Part shown: piece after piece, positions 1 to 9,473 of the stretch
Layout of the letters: each line of letters starts with the position of its first letter
Numbering within the stretch: the stretch's first letter is position 1
NCBI GenBank assembly: GCA_020161335.1
Contig: JAIUOJ010000004.1
Span: forward strand, 1-64,000
DNA from: Pseudomonadota bacterium
GTDB taxonomy: Bacteria > Pseudomonadota > Gammaproteobacteria > Xanthomonadales > Xanthomonadaceae
Direction: 5' to 3'
Length of the DNA: 64,000 bases
Notes under the pieces: generated by a model
Database searches by the model: none
Told to the model about the DNA's origin: nothing
What the model saw: only the letters and a program-made list of their open reading frames with translations
Translations under genes and position numbers: made by a program

Positions 1-2727
1 GCCGCTGACGATCGCCAGCACGTTGAGCGCCAGCAGCGCGCCACAGATCGCCATCGGCACCGTCAGCAGCATGATCAGCGCGTCGCGGAAGCTCTCGAAC
101 TGCGCCGACAGCACCAGGAAGATGATGATCAGCGCCAGCGCGAGGGTCAGCAGCATCGCCGAGCCTTCGTGCTTGAACTGGCGCGACTCGCCGGCGTAGT
201 CGACGCTGTAGCCCTGCGGCAGCACGTCGCGCGCGGCCTGGTCGAGGATCGCCAGCGCCTCGCCCTTGCTCACGCCCGGGCGCGGCGCGAACGTGATCGA
301 CACCGCGTTGAGCTGCTGGAAGCGCTTGAGCGACTGCGGCTGGGTGCTTTCCTTCAGCGTCACCAGCGTCGACAGCGGGATCAGGTCGCCGTCGCGGGTG
401 CGGGTGTAGTAGTTCTCCAGCGCGCTGGCGTTGAGCCGGTCGCTGCGCTGCACCTGCGGGATCACCAGGTAGGAGCGGTTCTGCATCGCGAAGCGGTTGG
501 TGTAGCCGCCCGAGAGCATCGCCGCCATGTCCGCCGCCAGCGTGCGCATGTCGATGCCCAGGCTGGCCGCCTTGTCGCGATCGATCTCCACCTCGATCCG
601 CGGCTTGTCGATCTTGAGGTCCTTGTCGAGGAAGATGAAGCGCTTGCTGTCCATCGCGCGGGCGAGGATCGCGTCGGCCAGTTCGCTCAGCTGCGACAGC
701 TCGCCGACGCCGCCGATGATGAACTCGCCGCCGCCGTCGCCGCCGGCGCTGGGCAGCGAAGGCGGCACCAGGGCGAAGGTGTTGAGGCCGGTCACCTGGC
801 TGATCTTGGGCTGCAGCTCCTGGTCGAGCACCTGCTTGGTGGAGCGGTCGCGTTCGCTCCAGGGCTTGAGCACGAAGCCGGCCATGGCCATCGGGCTGGC
901 GCCGCCGCCGCTGCCGCCGAAGCCGCCGTTGAACAGGAAGTAGTCCTGCACCTCGGGCACGTCCTTGACGATCCGGGTGACTTCCTCGGTGTAGCGCTCC
1001 ACGTAGTCGAGCGTGGCCGAGGGGTCGGCCTGCGCGATCGAGAAGATGAAGCCCTCGTCCTCCAGGGGTGCCTGCTCCTTGGGCGCGGTCATGTACAGGA
1101 ACGCGCACGAGACCAGCACGATGATGCCGAACAGCGCGATCACCGACTTGGTGTCCAGCGCGCCGTGCAGCCGCCGCTGGTAACCGTGGCGCAGGCGCTC
1201 GAAGCGGTCGTCCAGCCACGCCTCCAGCTTGCCCTTGCCGCCCTCGGTGTGCGGTTTGAGGATCCGCGAGCTCATCATCGGCGTCAGGGTCAGCGCGATG
1301 ATGCCCGACAGCAGCACCGCGCCGGCGAGGGTGAACGCGAACTCCGTGAACAGCACGCCGGTCAGGCCGCCCTGGAAGCCGATCGGCAGGTACACCGCGA
1401 CCAGGGTGGTGGTCATCGCCACCACCGGCCACGCCAGCTCGCGCGCGCCGCGGATCGCGGCGTCGTAGGGCGACATGCCCTCCTCGATGTGGCGGTGGAT
1501 GTTCTCCAGCACGATGATCGCGTCGTCGACCACGATGCCGATCGCCAGCACCATCGCCAGCAGGGTCAGCAGGTTGATGGTGAAGCCCATCAGCAGCATC
1601 AGGAACAGCGCGCCGATCAGCGACAGCGGCACCGTGACCGCCGGGATCAGCACGCTGCGGATGCTGCCCAGGAACAGGAAGATCACCACGATCACGATGA
1701 TGACCGCCTCGATGATCGTACTCACCACCTCGTTGATCGCGTCCTGGATCGCCTCGGTGCTGTCGTAGGGGATGGTGGCGGTGATGCCCTCGGGCAGCTG
1801 CGGCACGATCTGGTCGTCCCACAGCGCGCGCACGTTGCGGATCACGTCCAGCGAGTTGGCGTCGGGCGAGACGAAGATGCCCATGAACGTGGCCGCCTCG
1901 CCGTTGATGCGGACGGACGTCCCGTAGTTCTCCGAGCCCAGCACCACGTCGGCCACGTCGCCCAGGCGCACGATCGCGCCGTCCTGCTCGCGGACCACCA
2001 GCTGGCGGAACTCGTCGGCGTTGCGCAGGTCGGTGCGCGCGGTCATGTCGATCGCGACCATCTGGCCCTTGGTCGAACCCACCGCCGAGAGCACGTTGTT
2101 GGACTGCAGCGCCATCGCCACGTCGCTGGCGGTGACCTTGAGCGCGGTCATGCGCTCGGGCTTGAGCCAGACGCGCATCGCGAAGGTGCCGGCGCCGAGG
2201 ATGTCGGCGCGCTGCACGCCCTGCACGGTGACCAGCTTGGGCTGGACCACGCGGGTCAGGTAGTCGGTGATCTGGTTGTTGTCGAGCGTCTGGCTGGCGA
2301 ACGACACGTACATCGCCGCGATCTGCTGGCCCTGCTGCAGGTCGATCACCGGGTCTTCCGACTCCGGCGGCAGCTGCCCGCGCATCTTGTTGACCTTGGC
2401 GGCGATCTGGGTGAGCGCCTCGTTCGGGTCCTGGTCGAGGCGGATGTAGGCCTGGATCGTGCTCACGCCGGCGGAACTGGTCGAGGACAGGTAGTCGATG
2501 CCCTCGGCGCTGGCGATCTCGCGCTCCAGCGGGGTGGTGATGAAGCCCTGGATCAGGTCGGCATCGGCGCCGTAGTACACGGTGGTGACGTTGACCACCG
2601 CGTTGCGCAGCTCCGGGTACTGGCGCACGTTGAGCTCGGAGAACGCACGCAGTCCGAAGATCAGGATGAACAGGCTGACGACGATCGCCAGGACCGGCTT
2701 GTTGATGAAGATGTCGGTGAATTTCAT
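1..2727 (-). CDS. RND multidrug efflux permease (HAE-1 family), C-terminus beyond window
   Basis: Inner-membrane proton-driven drug exporter that works with the MFP encoded just upstream and an outer-membrane channel not found here. The 909 residues visible (family usual about 1030-1050) start MKFTDIFINKPVLAIVV, with the first membrane helix at about residues 11-29, a periplasmic porter domain, then the helix VLAIGIVVDDAIIVLENI carrying the paired Asp401-Asp402 of the proton relay. The second half repeats the pattern and is lost at the left edge within the helices around residue 880-909. The start at 2727 is the only ATG matching the RND N-terminus. It is third in a minus-strand unit after tetR and the MFP, with a GC-rich hairpin in the 82-nt gap. 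Family certain, substrate unknown. Confidence 0.93.
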   Translation of the reverse strand, partial: MKFTDIFINKPVLAIVVSLFILIFGLRAFSELNVRQYPELRNAVVNVTTVYYGADADLIQGFITTPLEREIASAEGIDYLSSTSSAGVSTIQAYIRLDQDPNEALTQIAAKVNKMRGQLPPESEDPVIDLQQGQQIAAMYVSFASQTLDNNQITDYLTRVVQPKLVTVQGVQRADILGAGTFAMRVWLKPERMTALKVTASDVAMALQSNNVLSAVGSTKGQMVAIDMTARTDLRNADEFRQLVVREQDGAIVRLGDVADVVLGSENYGTSVRINGEAATFMGIFVSPDANSLDVIRNVRALWDDQIVPQLPEGITATIPYDSTEAIQDAINEVVSTIIEAVIIVIVVIFLFLGSIRSVLIPAVTVPLSLIGALFLMLLMGFTINLLTLLAMVLAIGIVVDDAIIVLENIHRHIEEGMSPYDAAIRGARELAWPVVAMTTTLVAVYLPIGFQGGLTGVLFTEFAFTLAGAVLLSGIIALTLTPMMSSRILKPHTEGGKGKLEAWLDDRFERLRHGYQRRLHGALDTKSVIALFGIIVLVSCAFLYMTAPKEQAPLEDEGFIFSIAQADPSATLDYVERYTEEVTRIVKDVPEVQDYFLFNGGFGGSGGGASPMAMAGFVLKPWSERDRSTKQVLDQELQPKISQVTGLNTFALVPPSLPSAGGDGGGEFIIGGVGELSQLSELADAILARAMDSKRFIFLDKDLKIDKPRIEVEIDRDKAASLGIDMRTLAADMAAMLSGGYTNRFAMQNRSYLVIPQVQRSDRLNASALENYYTRTRDGDLIPLSTLVTLKESTQPQSLKRFQQLNAVSITFAPRPGVSKGEALAILDQAARDVLPQGYSVDYAGESRQFKHEGSAMLLTLALALIIIFLVLSAQFESFRDALIMLLTVPMAICGALLALNVLAIVSG

Positions 2728-2740
2728 CGATCCATGCTCC

Positions 2741-2764
2741 CCCTCCCCCGTTCGCGGGGGAGGG
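2741..2764. repeat. REP-like hairpin between MFP and permease genes
   Basis: Perfect 10-bp inverted repeat CCCTCCCCCG / CGGGGGAGGG around a TTCG loop, followed by a G-rich run to about 2780. It lies between the MFP stop and the permease start, inside what should be one transcript. The style matches short dispersed palindromes common in this bacterial family. A role in mRNA stability or unequal expression of the two subunits is inference. Confidence 0.55.
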
Positions 2765-2809
2765 CTGGGGTGGGGGCGGCCGTTGCGGGGCGACGGCCCG
2801 TGCGCAATC

Positions 2810-4000
2810 TCAGCGGTTCTCGGCCTGGGGCTTTGCTTCCGCCGACGGCTGCACGGTGTTGTTGATCGTCACCTCGGCGTCGTTGCGCAGCTTGAGCAGG
2901 CCGCTGGTCGCGATCTCCTCGCCGGGCTTGAGTCCCTCGGTGACCGCGATCAGGTCGCCGCGGGTGGCGCCGGTCTTGATGAAGCGCTGGGTGACGATGA
3001 ACTTGTCGCCGGTCAGCGGCTTGCCCTGCATGTCGGTCTCGCCGGGCTTGCGCGCGGTCTTGGTGATCACGAACACCGCGTTGCCGTAGGGGTTGAAGCT
3101 GACCGCGGTCTGCGGGATCACCAGCACGTCGCGCTCGCCGCCGAGCGCGAAGGCCACGCGCGCGAACGCGCCGGGGCGCAGCACGCCGTCCGGGTTGGCC
3201 ACGGTGGCCTGCGCGGTGAAGTTGCGGGTGTTCGGGTCGACCCGCGGCTCGATCGCCGTCACCTGTCCCTCGAACACCTGCCCGGGCAGGGCGTCGACGC
3301 TGGCGCGGATCGGCGTGCCGGGCTTGAACGTGTCCATCCGTTGCTCGGGCAGGGTGAAGTCGACGTAGATCGGGTCGAGCTGCTGCAGGCTGACGATCGG
3401 GCTGCCCGGCGCGATGAACTGTCCGAGGTTGACCTTGCGGATGCCCAGTTCGCCGCTGAACGGCGCGCGGATGGTCTTCTGCGCGATCAGCGCGCGCTGC
3501 GCTTCGGCCTGCGCCTGGCTGCTGGCGGCGGCGGCGACGCGCTGCTGCACTTCGTCCAGCGAGACCAGCTTGTCCTTGCCCAGCTGCTGCCAGCGCTCGG
3601 CCTGCACCTGGGCCAGCCGCGCGGAGGTGTCCAGCGCCTTCAGCGTGGCCTGCTCGTTGTCGGAGTTCAGCCGCACCAGCACGTCGCCGGCGCGTACCGG
3701 CTGCCCGGCCTCGAACTCGATGGCGCGCACCACGCCGCCCGACTCGGTGGTGACGTCGGTGCCGTTGACCGCGACGAAGGTGCCGACGGCGGACGCGTCG
3801 TCGGCCCAGCGCTCGGTCTTCACCACGGCCGAGCTCACCGCGGCGGCGGGCTGCGGCATGTTGTCGAAGAACTTGTTGGTCTGCGCGCCGATCACGGCCT
3901 TGATCGCGAACACGCCGCCGAAGATCAGGACGACGGCGACCAGCATCAGGGTCATGCGCAGGGCGAAGCGGGGCTTGCGCCGGGGGGGCGAGGTGGACAT
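2810..4000 (-). CDS. RND efflux periplasmic adaptor (membrane fusion protein)
   Basis: Adaptor subunit linking the downstream RND permease to an outer-membrane channel. The 396-residue product starts MSTSPPRRKPRF, then one hydrophobic segment (about residues 12-32, LMLVAVVLIFGGVFAI) that would anchor it in the inner membrane; there is no lipobox, unlike the second MFP of this window. Then come a lipoyl half (EFEAGQPVRAGDVLVRL), a coiled-coil hairpin rich in Ala/Gln (about 120-165), the second lipoyl half (IRAPFSGELGIRKVNLGQ), and beta-barrel and membrane-proximal domains. Start 4000 was chosen because the anchor directly follows it; an upstream extension to 4114 would run into tetR. The 34-nt gap from tetR suggests an autoregulated operon. 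Confidence 0.9.
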   Translation of the reverse strand: MSTSPPRRKPRFALRMTLMLVAVVLIFGGVFAIKAVIGAQTNKFFDNMPQPAAAVSSAVVKTERWADDASAVGTFVAVNGTDVTTESGGVVRAIEFEAGQPVRAGDVLVRLNSDNEQATLKALDTSARLAQVQAERWQQLGKDKLVSLDEVQQRVAAAASSQAQAEAQRALIAQKTIRAPFSGELGIRKVNLGQFIAPGSPIVSLQQLDPIYVDFTLPEQRMDTFKPGTPIRASVDALPGQVFEGQVTAIEPRVDPNTRNFTAQATVANPDGVLRPGAFARVAFALGGERDVLVIPQTAVSFNPYGNAVFVITKTARKPGETDMQGKPLTGDKFIVTQRFIKTGATRGDLIAVTEGLKPGEEIATSGLLKLRNDAEVTINNTVQPSAEAKPQAENR

Positions 4001-4034
4001 GGGGTGTTTTCCGGAGGAAGTGTCGTGGAGCGGG

Positions 4035-4778
4035 TCAGCGCAACGGGAGCGGGTAGGGACAGGGAACATCGAACACGTCGCGGCACAACCGTTCGATGTC
4101 CTGGTCGAGCGCATCGTCGTCGGCCGGGTCGAACAGCGGCTGCCAGCCGTAGCCGTTGAGCAGGTAATGCAGGTGCTGGAACAGCAGCCGGTACGGGTCG
4201 CCGATCTGGTCGGCTTCGAGCAGGCCTTGTTGCTGCGCCAGCGTATGCATCCCCAGGCACAGGGTCCAAGGGCCGATCGTCAGGGCCTGGTCGGACAGCG
4301 CGAACCCGGCGGGCAGGTCGCCCACGCGGCGGGCCTCGGCCGCGATCGAGTCGATCAGCCGGGCCAGCGGTTCGCAGGCCGCGAGCGCCTGGCGCCGGGA
4401 GGCTTCCGAGGCGGCGCCCCAGACCACGTCGGTCCACACGAACTGGGCCAGCCGGAAGTGCTCGGGCTGCTCGCGCAGCACGATCAGGTCGGCCAGCGCC
4501 AGCGCCAGCATGCGCTCGCGGGTGGGCCCGTCCCAGCGCGCGGCCCGCTCGAACAGGTCGACGCGATCCAGGCAATTGCGGGTGGACAGTGCCACCAGCA
4601 GGTCTTCCTTGCTGGCGAAATGCTTGTACAGGGTGCCGATCGCGTATTCGCATTCCTCTGCCAGCTTCGACATCTGCAGCGCCAGCAGGCCATCACGCTG
4701 GATCAGCGCCTGGGCGGTGTCGAGGAAGCGTTGTTCGCGCAGCGCGAACTCGCGCTGCTTGCGATCCTGGGACGACAT
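4035..4778 (-). CDS. TetR/AcrR-family regulator of the flanking efflux genes
   Basis: 247-residue one-component repressor. The N-terminal helix-turn-helix lies at about residues 33-62 (LALQMSKLAEECEYAIGTLY then KHFASKEDLL), a typical TetR signature; the rest is the all-helical ligand and dimerisation domain, with no similarity I can name. It is first gene of a minus-strand tetR-MFP-permease unit and divergent from a second MFP-permease pair at 4983. A perfect 15-bp palindrome lies 36 nt upstream of its start and is the obvious operator, so it probably represses itself and one or both pumps. The ligand cannot be read from the sequence. Confidence 0.88.
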   Translation of the reverse strand: MSSQDRKQREFALREQRFLDTAQALIQRDGLLALQMSKLAEECEYAIGTLYKHFASKEDLLVALSTRNCLDRVDLFERAARWDGPTRERMLALALADLIVLREQPEHFRLAQFVWTDVVWGAASEASRRQALAACEPLARLIDSIAAEARRVGDLPAGFALSDQALTIGPWTLCLGMHTLAQQQGLLEADQIGDPYRLLFQHLHYLLNGYGWQPLFDPADDDALDQDIERLCRDVFDVPCPYPLPLR

Positions 4779-4813
4779 GGGAAAGTGGGGGCAGGGACGC
4801 GGGGGCGCGCATT

Positions 4814-4828
4814 ATGAATCAGATTCAT
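4814..4828. promoter_or_regulatory. Perfect palindrome, probable TetR operator
   Basis: ATGAATC-A-GATTCAT, two perfect 7-nt arms around one base, in the AT-rich part of the 204-nt gap between tetR (minus, start 4778) and the second MFP (plus, start 4983). Size and symmetry fit a TetR dimer site. On the minus strand the palindrome runs into CATAAT, a plausible -10 for tetR. Binding by the adjacent regulator is inference. Confidence 0.65.
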
Positions 4829-4982
4829 TTTCTGATCCATCATTTTCCGGGGCCTGCGCGCGGGGGTGGCCCCAGGCCCGGCCCGACCCTGACCATCGAC
4901 AGGGTTGCGGCCCGGGGCATTTTGTTACACTCGGCGGTACAGTAATTGAACGATCCCCCGAATTCCAGCTGGAACCGCGCCC

Positions 4983-6227
4983 ATGACCCGATTCGCGCCG
5001 ATCACCCTCGTGGTCCTGGCGGCCCTGACCGCCTGCAAGGACGAGCAACCCCAGGGCGCGCCGCCGCCGCCGGAAGTGGAGGTGGTCACCGCGTCGACAT
5101 CCGACGTGCCGCTGCAGCGCGAACTGTCCGGCCGGCTGTCGCCGTTCCGCAGTGCCGACGTGCGCGCGCGCGTGCCCGGAGTGCTGCAGAAGCGGGTCTA
5201 CACCGAGGGCGGCGAGGTGCGCGAGGGCGACGTGCTGTTCGTGATCGATCCGGCGCAGCTGCAGGCGGCGCTGGGCACGGCGCAGGCCTCGCTGGCGCAG
5301 GCGCAGGCCGGTTACGCGAACGCAAAGGCCAACGCCGATCGTGCGCGCCAGCTGGCACCGACCAGCTTCATCTCCAAGTCCGACGTCGACAACGCGCTGG
5401 CGGCCGAGCGCAGCGCGGCGGCGGCGGTGCAGGCCGGCCGCGCCGCGGTCGACGCCGCCCGCATCAACCTCGGCTACGCCACTGTGCGTGCGCCGATCGC
5501 GGGCATCGCCGGCAAGCAGCGCGTCACCGAGGGCGCCCTGGTCGGCACCGGCGAAGCCACCCTGCTCACCACCGTCGACCAGGTCGACCCGTTGTACGTC
5601 AACTTCTCGATCAGCGTCAGCGAGCGCGACCGCATCCGCGCCGCGGTGGCGGCCTCGGGCGACCGCGAGGCGCAGGTGTCGGTGCGCCTGCCCGACGGCA
5701 CCGAGCACGCGCACAAGGGCGTGCTGGATTTCTCCGGGGACGTGGTCGATCCCGCGACCGGCGCGATATCGCTGCGCGCGCGCATACCCAATCCCGACAA
5801 GCGCCTGCTGCCGGGCACCTACGTCACCCTGCTGGCCACGCTGGGCGTGCAGCGCGGCGTGTTCGCGATCCCGCAGGCCGCGGTGCTGCGTGACGCCAGC
5901 GGCCCCTACGTGTACGTGGTCGGCGGCGACGGCAAGGTGGCGCGCAAGAACGTGCAGGCCGCCTCGGCGCAGGACGGCCAGTGGATCGTCACCGGCGGGC
6001 TCGCCGCGGGCGACCAGGTGATCGTGGCCGGCGTGCAGAAGGTGAAGCCCGACGCGCCGGCGAAGGCCGTGCCGTGGAAGCGCGAGGGCGATGCCGCGGC
6101 GCCGGCGGCGCCGACCCCGACGCCTGCCGCGCCCGCCGATGCGAAGCCCGCCGATGCGAAGCCCGCCGACGCGCAGCCCTCCGGCGGGACGCCCGACGGC
6201 GACGCCGCGAACGACGCGCAGGGCTGA
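4983..6227 (+). CDS. RND efflux periplasmic adaptor lipoprotein (AcrA/MexA type)
   Basis: 414-residue MFP. The signal peptide ends in the lipobox LTAC with Cys18, so the mature protein is lipid-anchored in the periplasm. Lipoyl halves are visible at about 62-85 (RVYTEGGEVREGDVLFVIDP) and 165-185 (YATVRAPIAGIAGKQRVTEG), flanking a helical hairpin rich in Ala and Gln; the barrel and membrane-proximal domains follow. The last 50 residues are an Ala/Pro/Asp-rich tail with imperfect PADAK repeats, unlikely to be folded. It is followed after 6 nt by its permease, so the two are co-transcribed. The outer-membrane channel is not encoded next to it. Confidence 0.94.
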   Translation: MTRFAPITLVVLAALTACKDEQPQGAPPPPEVEVVTASTSDVPLQRELSGRLSPFRSADVRARVPGVLQKRVYTEGGEVREGDVLFVIDPAQLQAALGTAQASLAQAQAGYANAKANADRARQLAPTSFISKSDVDNALAAERSAAAAVQAGRAAVDAARINLGYATVRAPIAGIAGKQRVTEGALVGTGEATLLTTVDQVDPLYVNFSISVSERDRIRAAVAASGDREAQVSVRLPDGTEHAHKGVLDFSGDVVDPATGAISLRARIPNPDKRLLPGTYVTLLATLGVQRGVFAIPQAAVLRDASGPYVYVVGGDGKVARKNVQAASAQDGQWIVTGGLAAGDQVIVAGVQKVKPDAPAKAVPWKREGDAAAPAAPTPTPAAPADAKPADAKPADAQPSGGTPDGDAANDAQG

Positions 6228-6233
6228 GCCGCC

Positions 6234-9200
6234 ATGCCCAAGTTCTTCATCCACCATCCGGTCTTCGCCTGGGTCATCGCGATCCTGATCTCGCTCAGCG
6301 GCGTGATCGCGCTGCTCAACATGGGCGTGGAGTCGTATCCCAACGTCGCGCCGCCGCAGGTGACGGTCAGCGCCAGCTATCCCGGCGCCGATGCGCGCAC
6401 CGCCGAGCAGGCGGTCACCCAGGTTATCGAGCAGCAGCTCACCGGCATCGACAACCTGCTGTACTTCAGTTCGTCGTCGAATTCGTCCGGCGGCGTGTCG
6501 ATCTCGCTGACCTTCGAGAGCGGCTCCGATCCCGACATCGCCCAGGTGCAGGTGCAGAACAAGGTGTCGCTGGCGACGCCACGCCTGCCGACCGAGGTGA
6601 TCCAGCAGGGCGTGGTGGTGGCCAAGGCCAACACCGGCTTCCTGATGGTGGTCGGCCTGCGCTCCAGCGACCCGGCGGTGGACCGCAACGCGCTCAACGA
6701 CCTGATCGCCTCGCGCGTGCTCGAACCGCTGGCGCGCGTGCCCGGCGTCGGCAACACCCAGCACTTCGGTTCGTCGTATGCGATGAACATCTGGCTCGAC
6801 CCCGAGAAGCTGCAGGGCTACGGCATGTCCGCCTCGCAGGTGCTCACCGCGGTGCGCGGGCAGAACGCGCAGTTCGCCGCCGGCTCGATCGGCTCCGACC
6901 CGGCGCCGCAGGGCCAGGGCTTCACCGCGACCGTCGCCGCCGAAGGCCGCTTCAGCACCCCCGAGCAGTTCCGCGACATCATCCTGCGTTCGGACGCCGA
7001 CGGCGCGCTGGTGCGCCTGGGCGACGTGGCGCGCGTGGAGGTTGGCGCGCAGGGCTACGGTTTCGACGCCAAGTTCGACGGCCAGCCGGTCGGCGCTGTG
7101 GCGGTGATGCTGCAGCCGGGCGCCAACGCGCTGGCGGTGGCCGAGGCGGTGACCGCGCGCATGGACGAGCTGCAGGCCACCTTCCCCTCCGGGGTGGAGT
7201 GGTTCACGCCGTTCGACAGCACCACCTTCGTGCGGATCTCGATCCAGGAAGTGGTGATGACCCTGGTCGAGGCGGTCGTACTCGTCTTCCTGGTGATGCT
7301 GCTGTTCCTGCAGAACCTGCGCGCGACCATCATCCCCACCCTCGTGATCCCGGTCGCGCTGCTGGGCACGTTCCTTGGCCTGAGCATGATCGGGTTCACC
7401 GTCAACCAGCTCACGCTGTTCGCGATGGTCCTGGCGATCGGCATCGTGGTCGACGACGCGATCATCGTGATCGAGAACGTCGAGCGGATCATGGCCGAGG
7501 AGCACCTGCCGGCGCTGGAAGCCACCGAGAAGGCGATGGGCCAGATCACCGGCGCGGTGGTGGCGATCACCGTGGTGCTGGCCGCCGTGTTCATCCCCAG
7601 CGCGCTGCAGGGCGGCGCCTCGGGCGAGATCTACAAGCAGTTCGCGATCACCATCGCCATGTCGATGGGCTTCTCGGCGTTCCTTGCGCTGGGCTTCACC
7701 CCGGCGCTGTGCGCGACCTTCCTCAAGCAGCATGACGCGCCGGGCGAGAAGAAGCCGCCGAACGTCGTCTATCGCACCTTCAACAAGGCCTACGACCGGA
7801 TCAGCCACACCTACGTGGGCCACATCGGCAGCGCGGTCAGGCATGCGCCGCGCTGGATGGTGGTGTTCGCGGCGATCACCGTGGTCTGTGGCGTGCTGTA
7901 CACGCGCTTGCCGGGCAGCTTCGTGCCGGAGGAGGACCAGGGTTATGCGCTGGCCATCGTGCAGCTGCCGCCGGGCGCCAGCCTGCAGCGCACGCAGGCG
8001 GTGTTCGACGAAGTGCGCGCGACCATGCAGGGGCTGGACGGCTTCGAGAGCATGATGCAGATCGCCGGCTTCAGCTTCGTCGGCCAGGGCGAGAACGTCG
8101 GCATGGCCTTCGTCAAGCTCAAGCACTGGGACGAGCGCGACGTGACCGTGCCGCAGTTCATCCAGCAGGCCAACGGCGCGCTGTTCGGGATCAAGGAGGC
8201 GCAGATCTTCGTGGTCAACCTGCCGACGATCCAGGGCCTGGGCCAGTTCGGCGGCTTCGACATGTACCTGCAGGACCGCGCCGGCCTCGGCCGCGAGGCG
8301 CTCGGCGCCGCGCGCGACACGCTGGTCGCCAGCGCCGCGCAGAAGCCCGACCTGCTGGTCAATGTGCGCCCGAACACGCTGCAGGACGCGCCGCAGCTGG
8401 TGCTCGACGTCGACCGCGCGCAGGCGCAGGCGATGGGCATGTCGGTCGGCGACGTGTACAGCGCGATCCAGCTGATGCTGGCGCCGGTGTACGTCAACGA
8501 CTACTTCTCCGAGGGCCGCGTCAAGCGCGTGATCATGCGCGCCGATGCGCCGTTCCGGATGGGGCCGGAGGCGTTCTCGCGCTTCTACACGCCGTCGGCC
8601 ACCGCGACCGCGGACGGCAACCGCGCGATGATCCCGCTGAGCAACGTGGTCCATGCGCAGTGGCGGATGAACACGCCGTCGCTCACGCGCTACAACGGCT
8701 ATTCGGCGGTGAGCATCAACGGTTCGCCGGCGCCGGGCCGCAGTTCCGGCGAGGCGATGGCGGCGATGGAGGAGATCGTGACCAGCGAGCTGCCCACCGG
8801 CATCGGCTTCGACTGGACCGGCCTGTCGTACCAGGAAATCATCGCCGGCAACACCGCCACGCTGCTGCTGGTGCTGTCGGTGGTGGTGGTGTTCCTGTGC
8901 CTGGCGGCGCTGTACGAAAGCTGGTCGATCCCGGTCTCGGTGCTGCTGGTGGTGCCGCTGGGCATCCTCGGCGCGGTGCTGTTCACCATGGGCCGCGGCC
9001 TGTCCAACGACATCTTCTTCAAGATCGGCATGGTCACGGTGATCGGCCTGGCCGCGAAGAACGCGATCCTGATCGTCGAGTTCGCGGTGCTCGAGCGCGC
9101 CGCCGGCAAGACCCTGCGCGAGGCGGTGATCGAAGCCGCGCGCCTGCGCTTCCGCCCGATCCTGATGACGTCGTTCGCATTCATCATGGGCGTCACCCCG

Positions 9201-9380
9201 CTGGCGCTGTCCACCGGCGCCGGCGCCAACGCACGCCACGCCATCGGCACCGGCGTGATCGGTGGCATGCTGTTCGCCACCTTCCTCGGCCTGCTGCTGA
9301 TCCCGGTGTTCTTCGTCGCCGTGCGCAGGATGCTCGGCGACAAGATGGACGAGCCGGCCAAGGGCACCGCGGCGCACTGA
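6234..9380 (+). CDS. RND multidrug efflux permease (AcrB/MexB type)
   Basis: 1048-residue inner-membrane transporter of the hydrophobe/amphiphile exporter class, the same length as AcrB (1049). It starts MPKFFIHHPVFAWVIAIL (helix 1). The proton-relay Asp pair is at residues 407-408 in IVVDDAIIVIENVERI and the relay Lys at about 942 in GLAAKNAILIVEF, the same spacing as AcrB. The porter domain motif SSSSNSSGGVSISLTFESG is also typical. It forms a two-gene unit with the upstream lipoprotein MFP. This pump is closer to AcrB than the permease at 1-2727, so the two adjacent systems are not a recent duplication. Likely exports several hydrophobic compounds. Confidence 0.96.
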   Translation: MPKFFIHHPVFAWVIAILISLSGVIALLNMGVESYPNVAPPQVTVSASYPGADARTAEQAVTQVIEQQLTGIDNLLYFSSSSNSSGGVSISLTFESGSDPDIAQVQVQNKVSLATPRLPTEVIQQGVVVAKANTGFLMVVGLRSSDPAVDRNALNDLIASRVLEPLARVPGVGNTQHFGSSYAMNIWLDPEKLQGYGMSASQVLTAVRGQNAQFAAGSIGSDPAPQGQGFTATVAAEGRFSTPEQFRDIILRSDADGALVRLGDVARVEVGAQGYGFDAKFDGQPVGAVAVMLQPGANALAVAEAVTARMDELQATFPSGVEWFTPFDSTTFVRISIQEVVMTLVEAVVLVFLVMLLFLQNLRATIIPTLVIPVALLGTFLGLSMIGFTVNQLTLFAMVLAIGIVVDDAIIVIENVERIMAEEHLPALEATEKAMGQITGAVVAITVVLAAVFIPSALQGGASGEIYKQFAITIAMSMGFSAFLALGFTPALCATFLKQHDAPGEKKPPNVVYRTFNKAYDRISHTYVGHIGSAVRHAPRWMVVFAAITVVCGVLYTRLPGSFVPEEDQGYALAIVQLPPGASLQRTQAVFDEVRATMQGLDGFESMMQIAGFSFVGQGENVGMAFVKLKHWDERDVTVPQFIQQANGALFGIKEAQIFVVNLPTIQGLGQFGGFDMYLQDRAGLGREALGAARDTLVASAAQKPDLLVNVRPNTLQDAPQLVLDVDRAQAQAMGMSVGDVYSAIQLMLAPVYVNDYFSEGRVKRVIMRADAPFRMGPEAFSRFYTPSATATADGNRAMIPLSNVVHAQWRMNTPSLTRYNGYSAVSINGSPAPGRSSGEAMAAMEEIVTSELPTGIGFDWTGLSYQEIIAGNTATLLLVLSVVVVFLCLAALYESWSIPVSVLLVVPLGILGAVLFTMGRGLSNDIFFKIGMVTVIGLAAKNAILIVEFAVLERAAGKTLREAVIEAARLRFRPILMTSFAFIMGVTPLALSTGAGANARHAIGTGVIGGMLFATFLGLLLIPVFFVAVRRMLGDKMDEPAKGTAAH

Positions 9381-9403
9381 CCCCCGGCGCGCGGGCAACA
9401 AAA

Positions 9404-9429
9404 AACCCGGCAGCCTGGGCTGCCGGGTT
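9404..9429 (-). terminator. Intrinsic terminator of the phasin gene
   Basis: 10-bp stem AACCCGGCAG / CTGCCGGGTT with a 6-nt loop. Read on the minus strand it is followed by TTTTTTGTT, so it terminates the phasin gene and also separates it from the convergent efflux permease. Confidence 0.8.
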
Positions 9430-9473
9430 CTTCGTGTCGGCGCGGGAGAGAGGCGCGCGCCGGACCGGATGGA

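Noticed and set aside
169..2865. Plus-strand open frame over the first efflux permease
   Set aside because: Repetitive His/Arg/Asp composition; the minus-strand frame has all RND motifs.
4812..9401. Very long open frame antisense to the efflux genes (about 1529 codons)
   Set aside because: Translation is a low-complexity Arg/His/Ala/Gly text without domains, and it is a mirror of GC-rich codon usage in the AcrA/AcrB-type genes.
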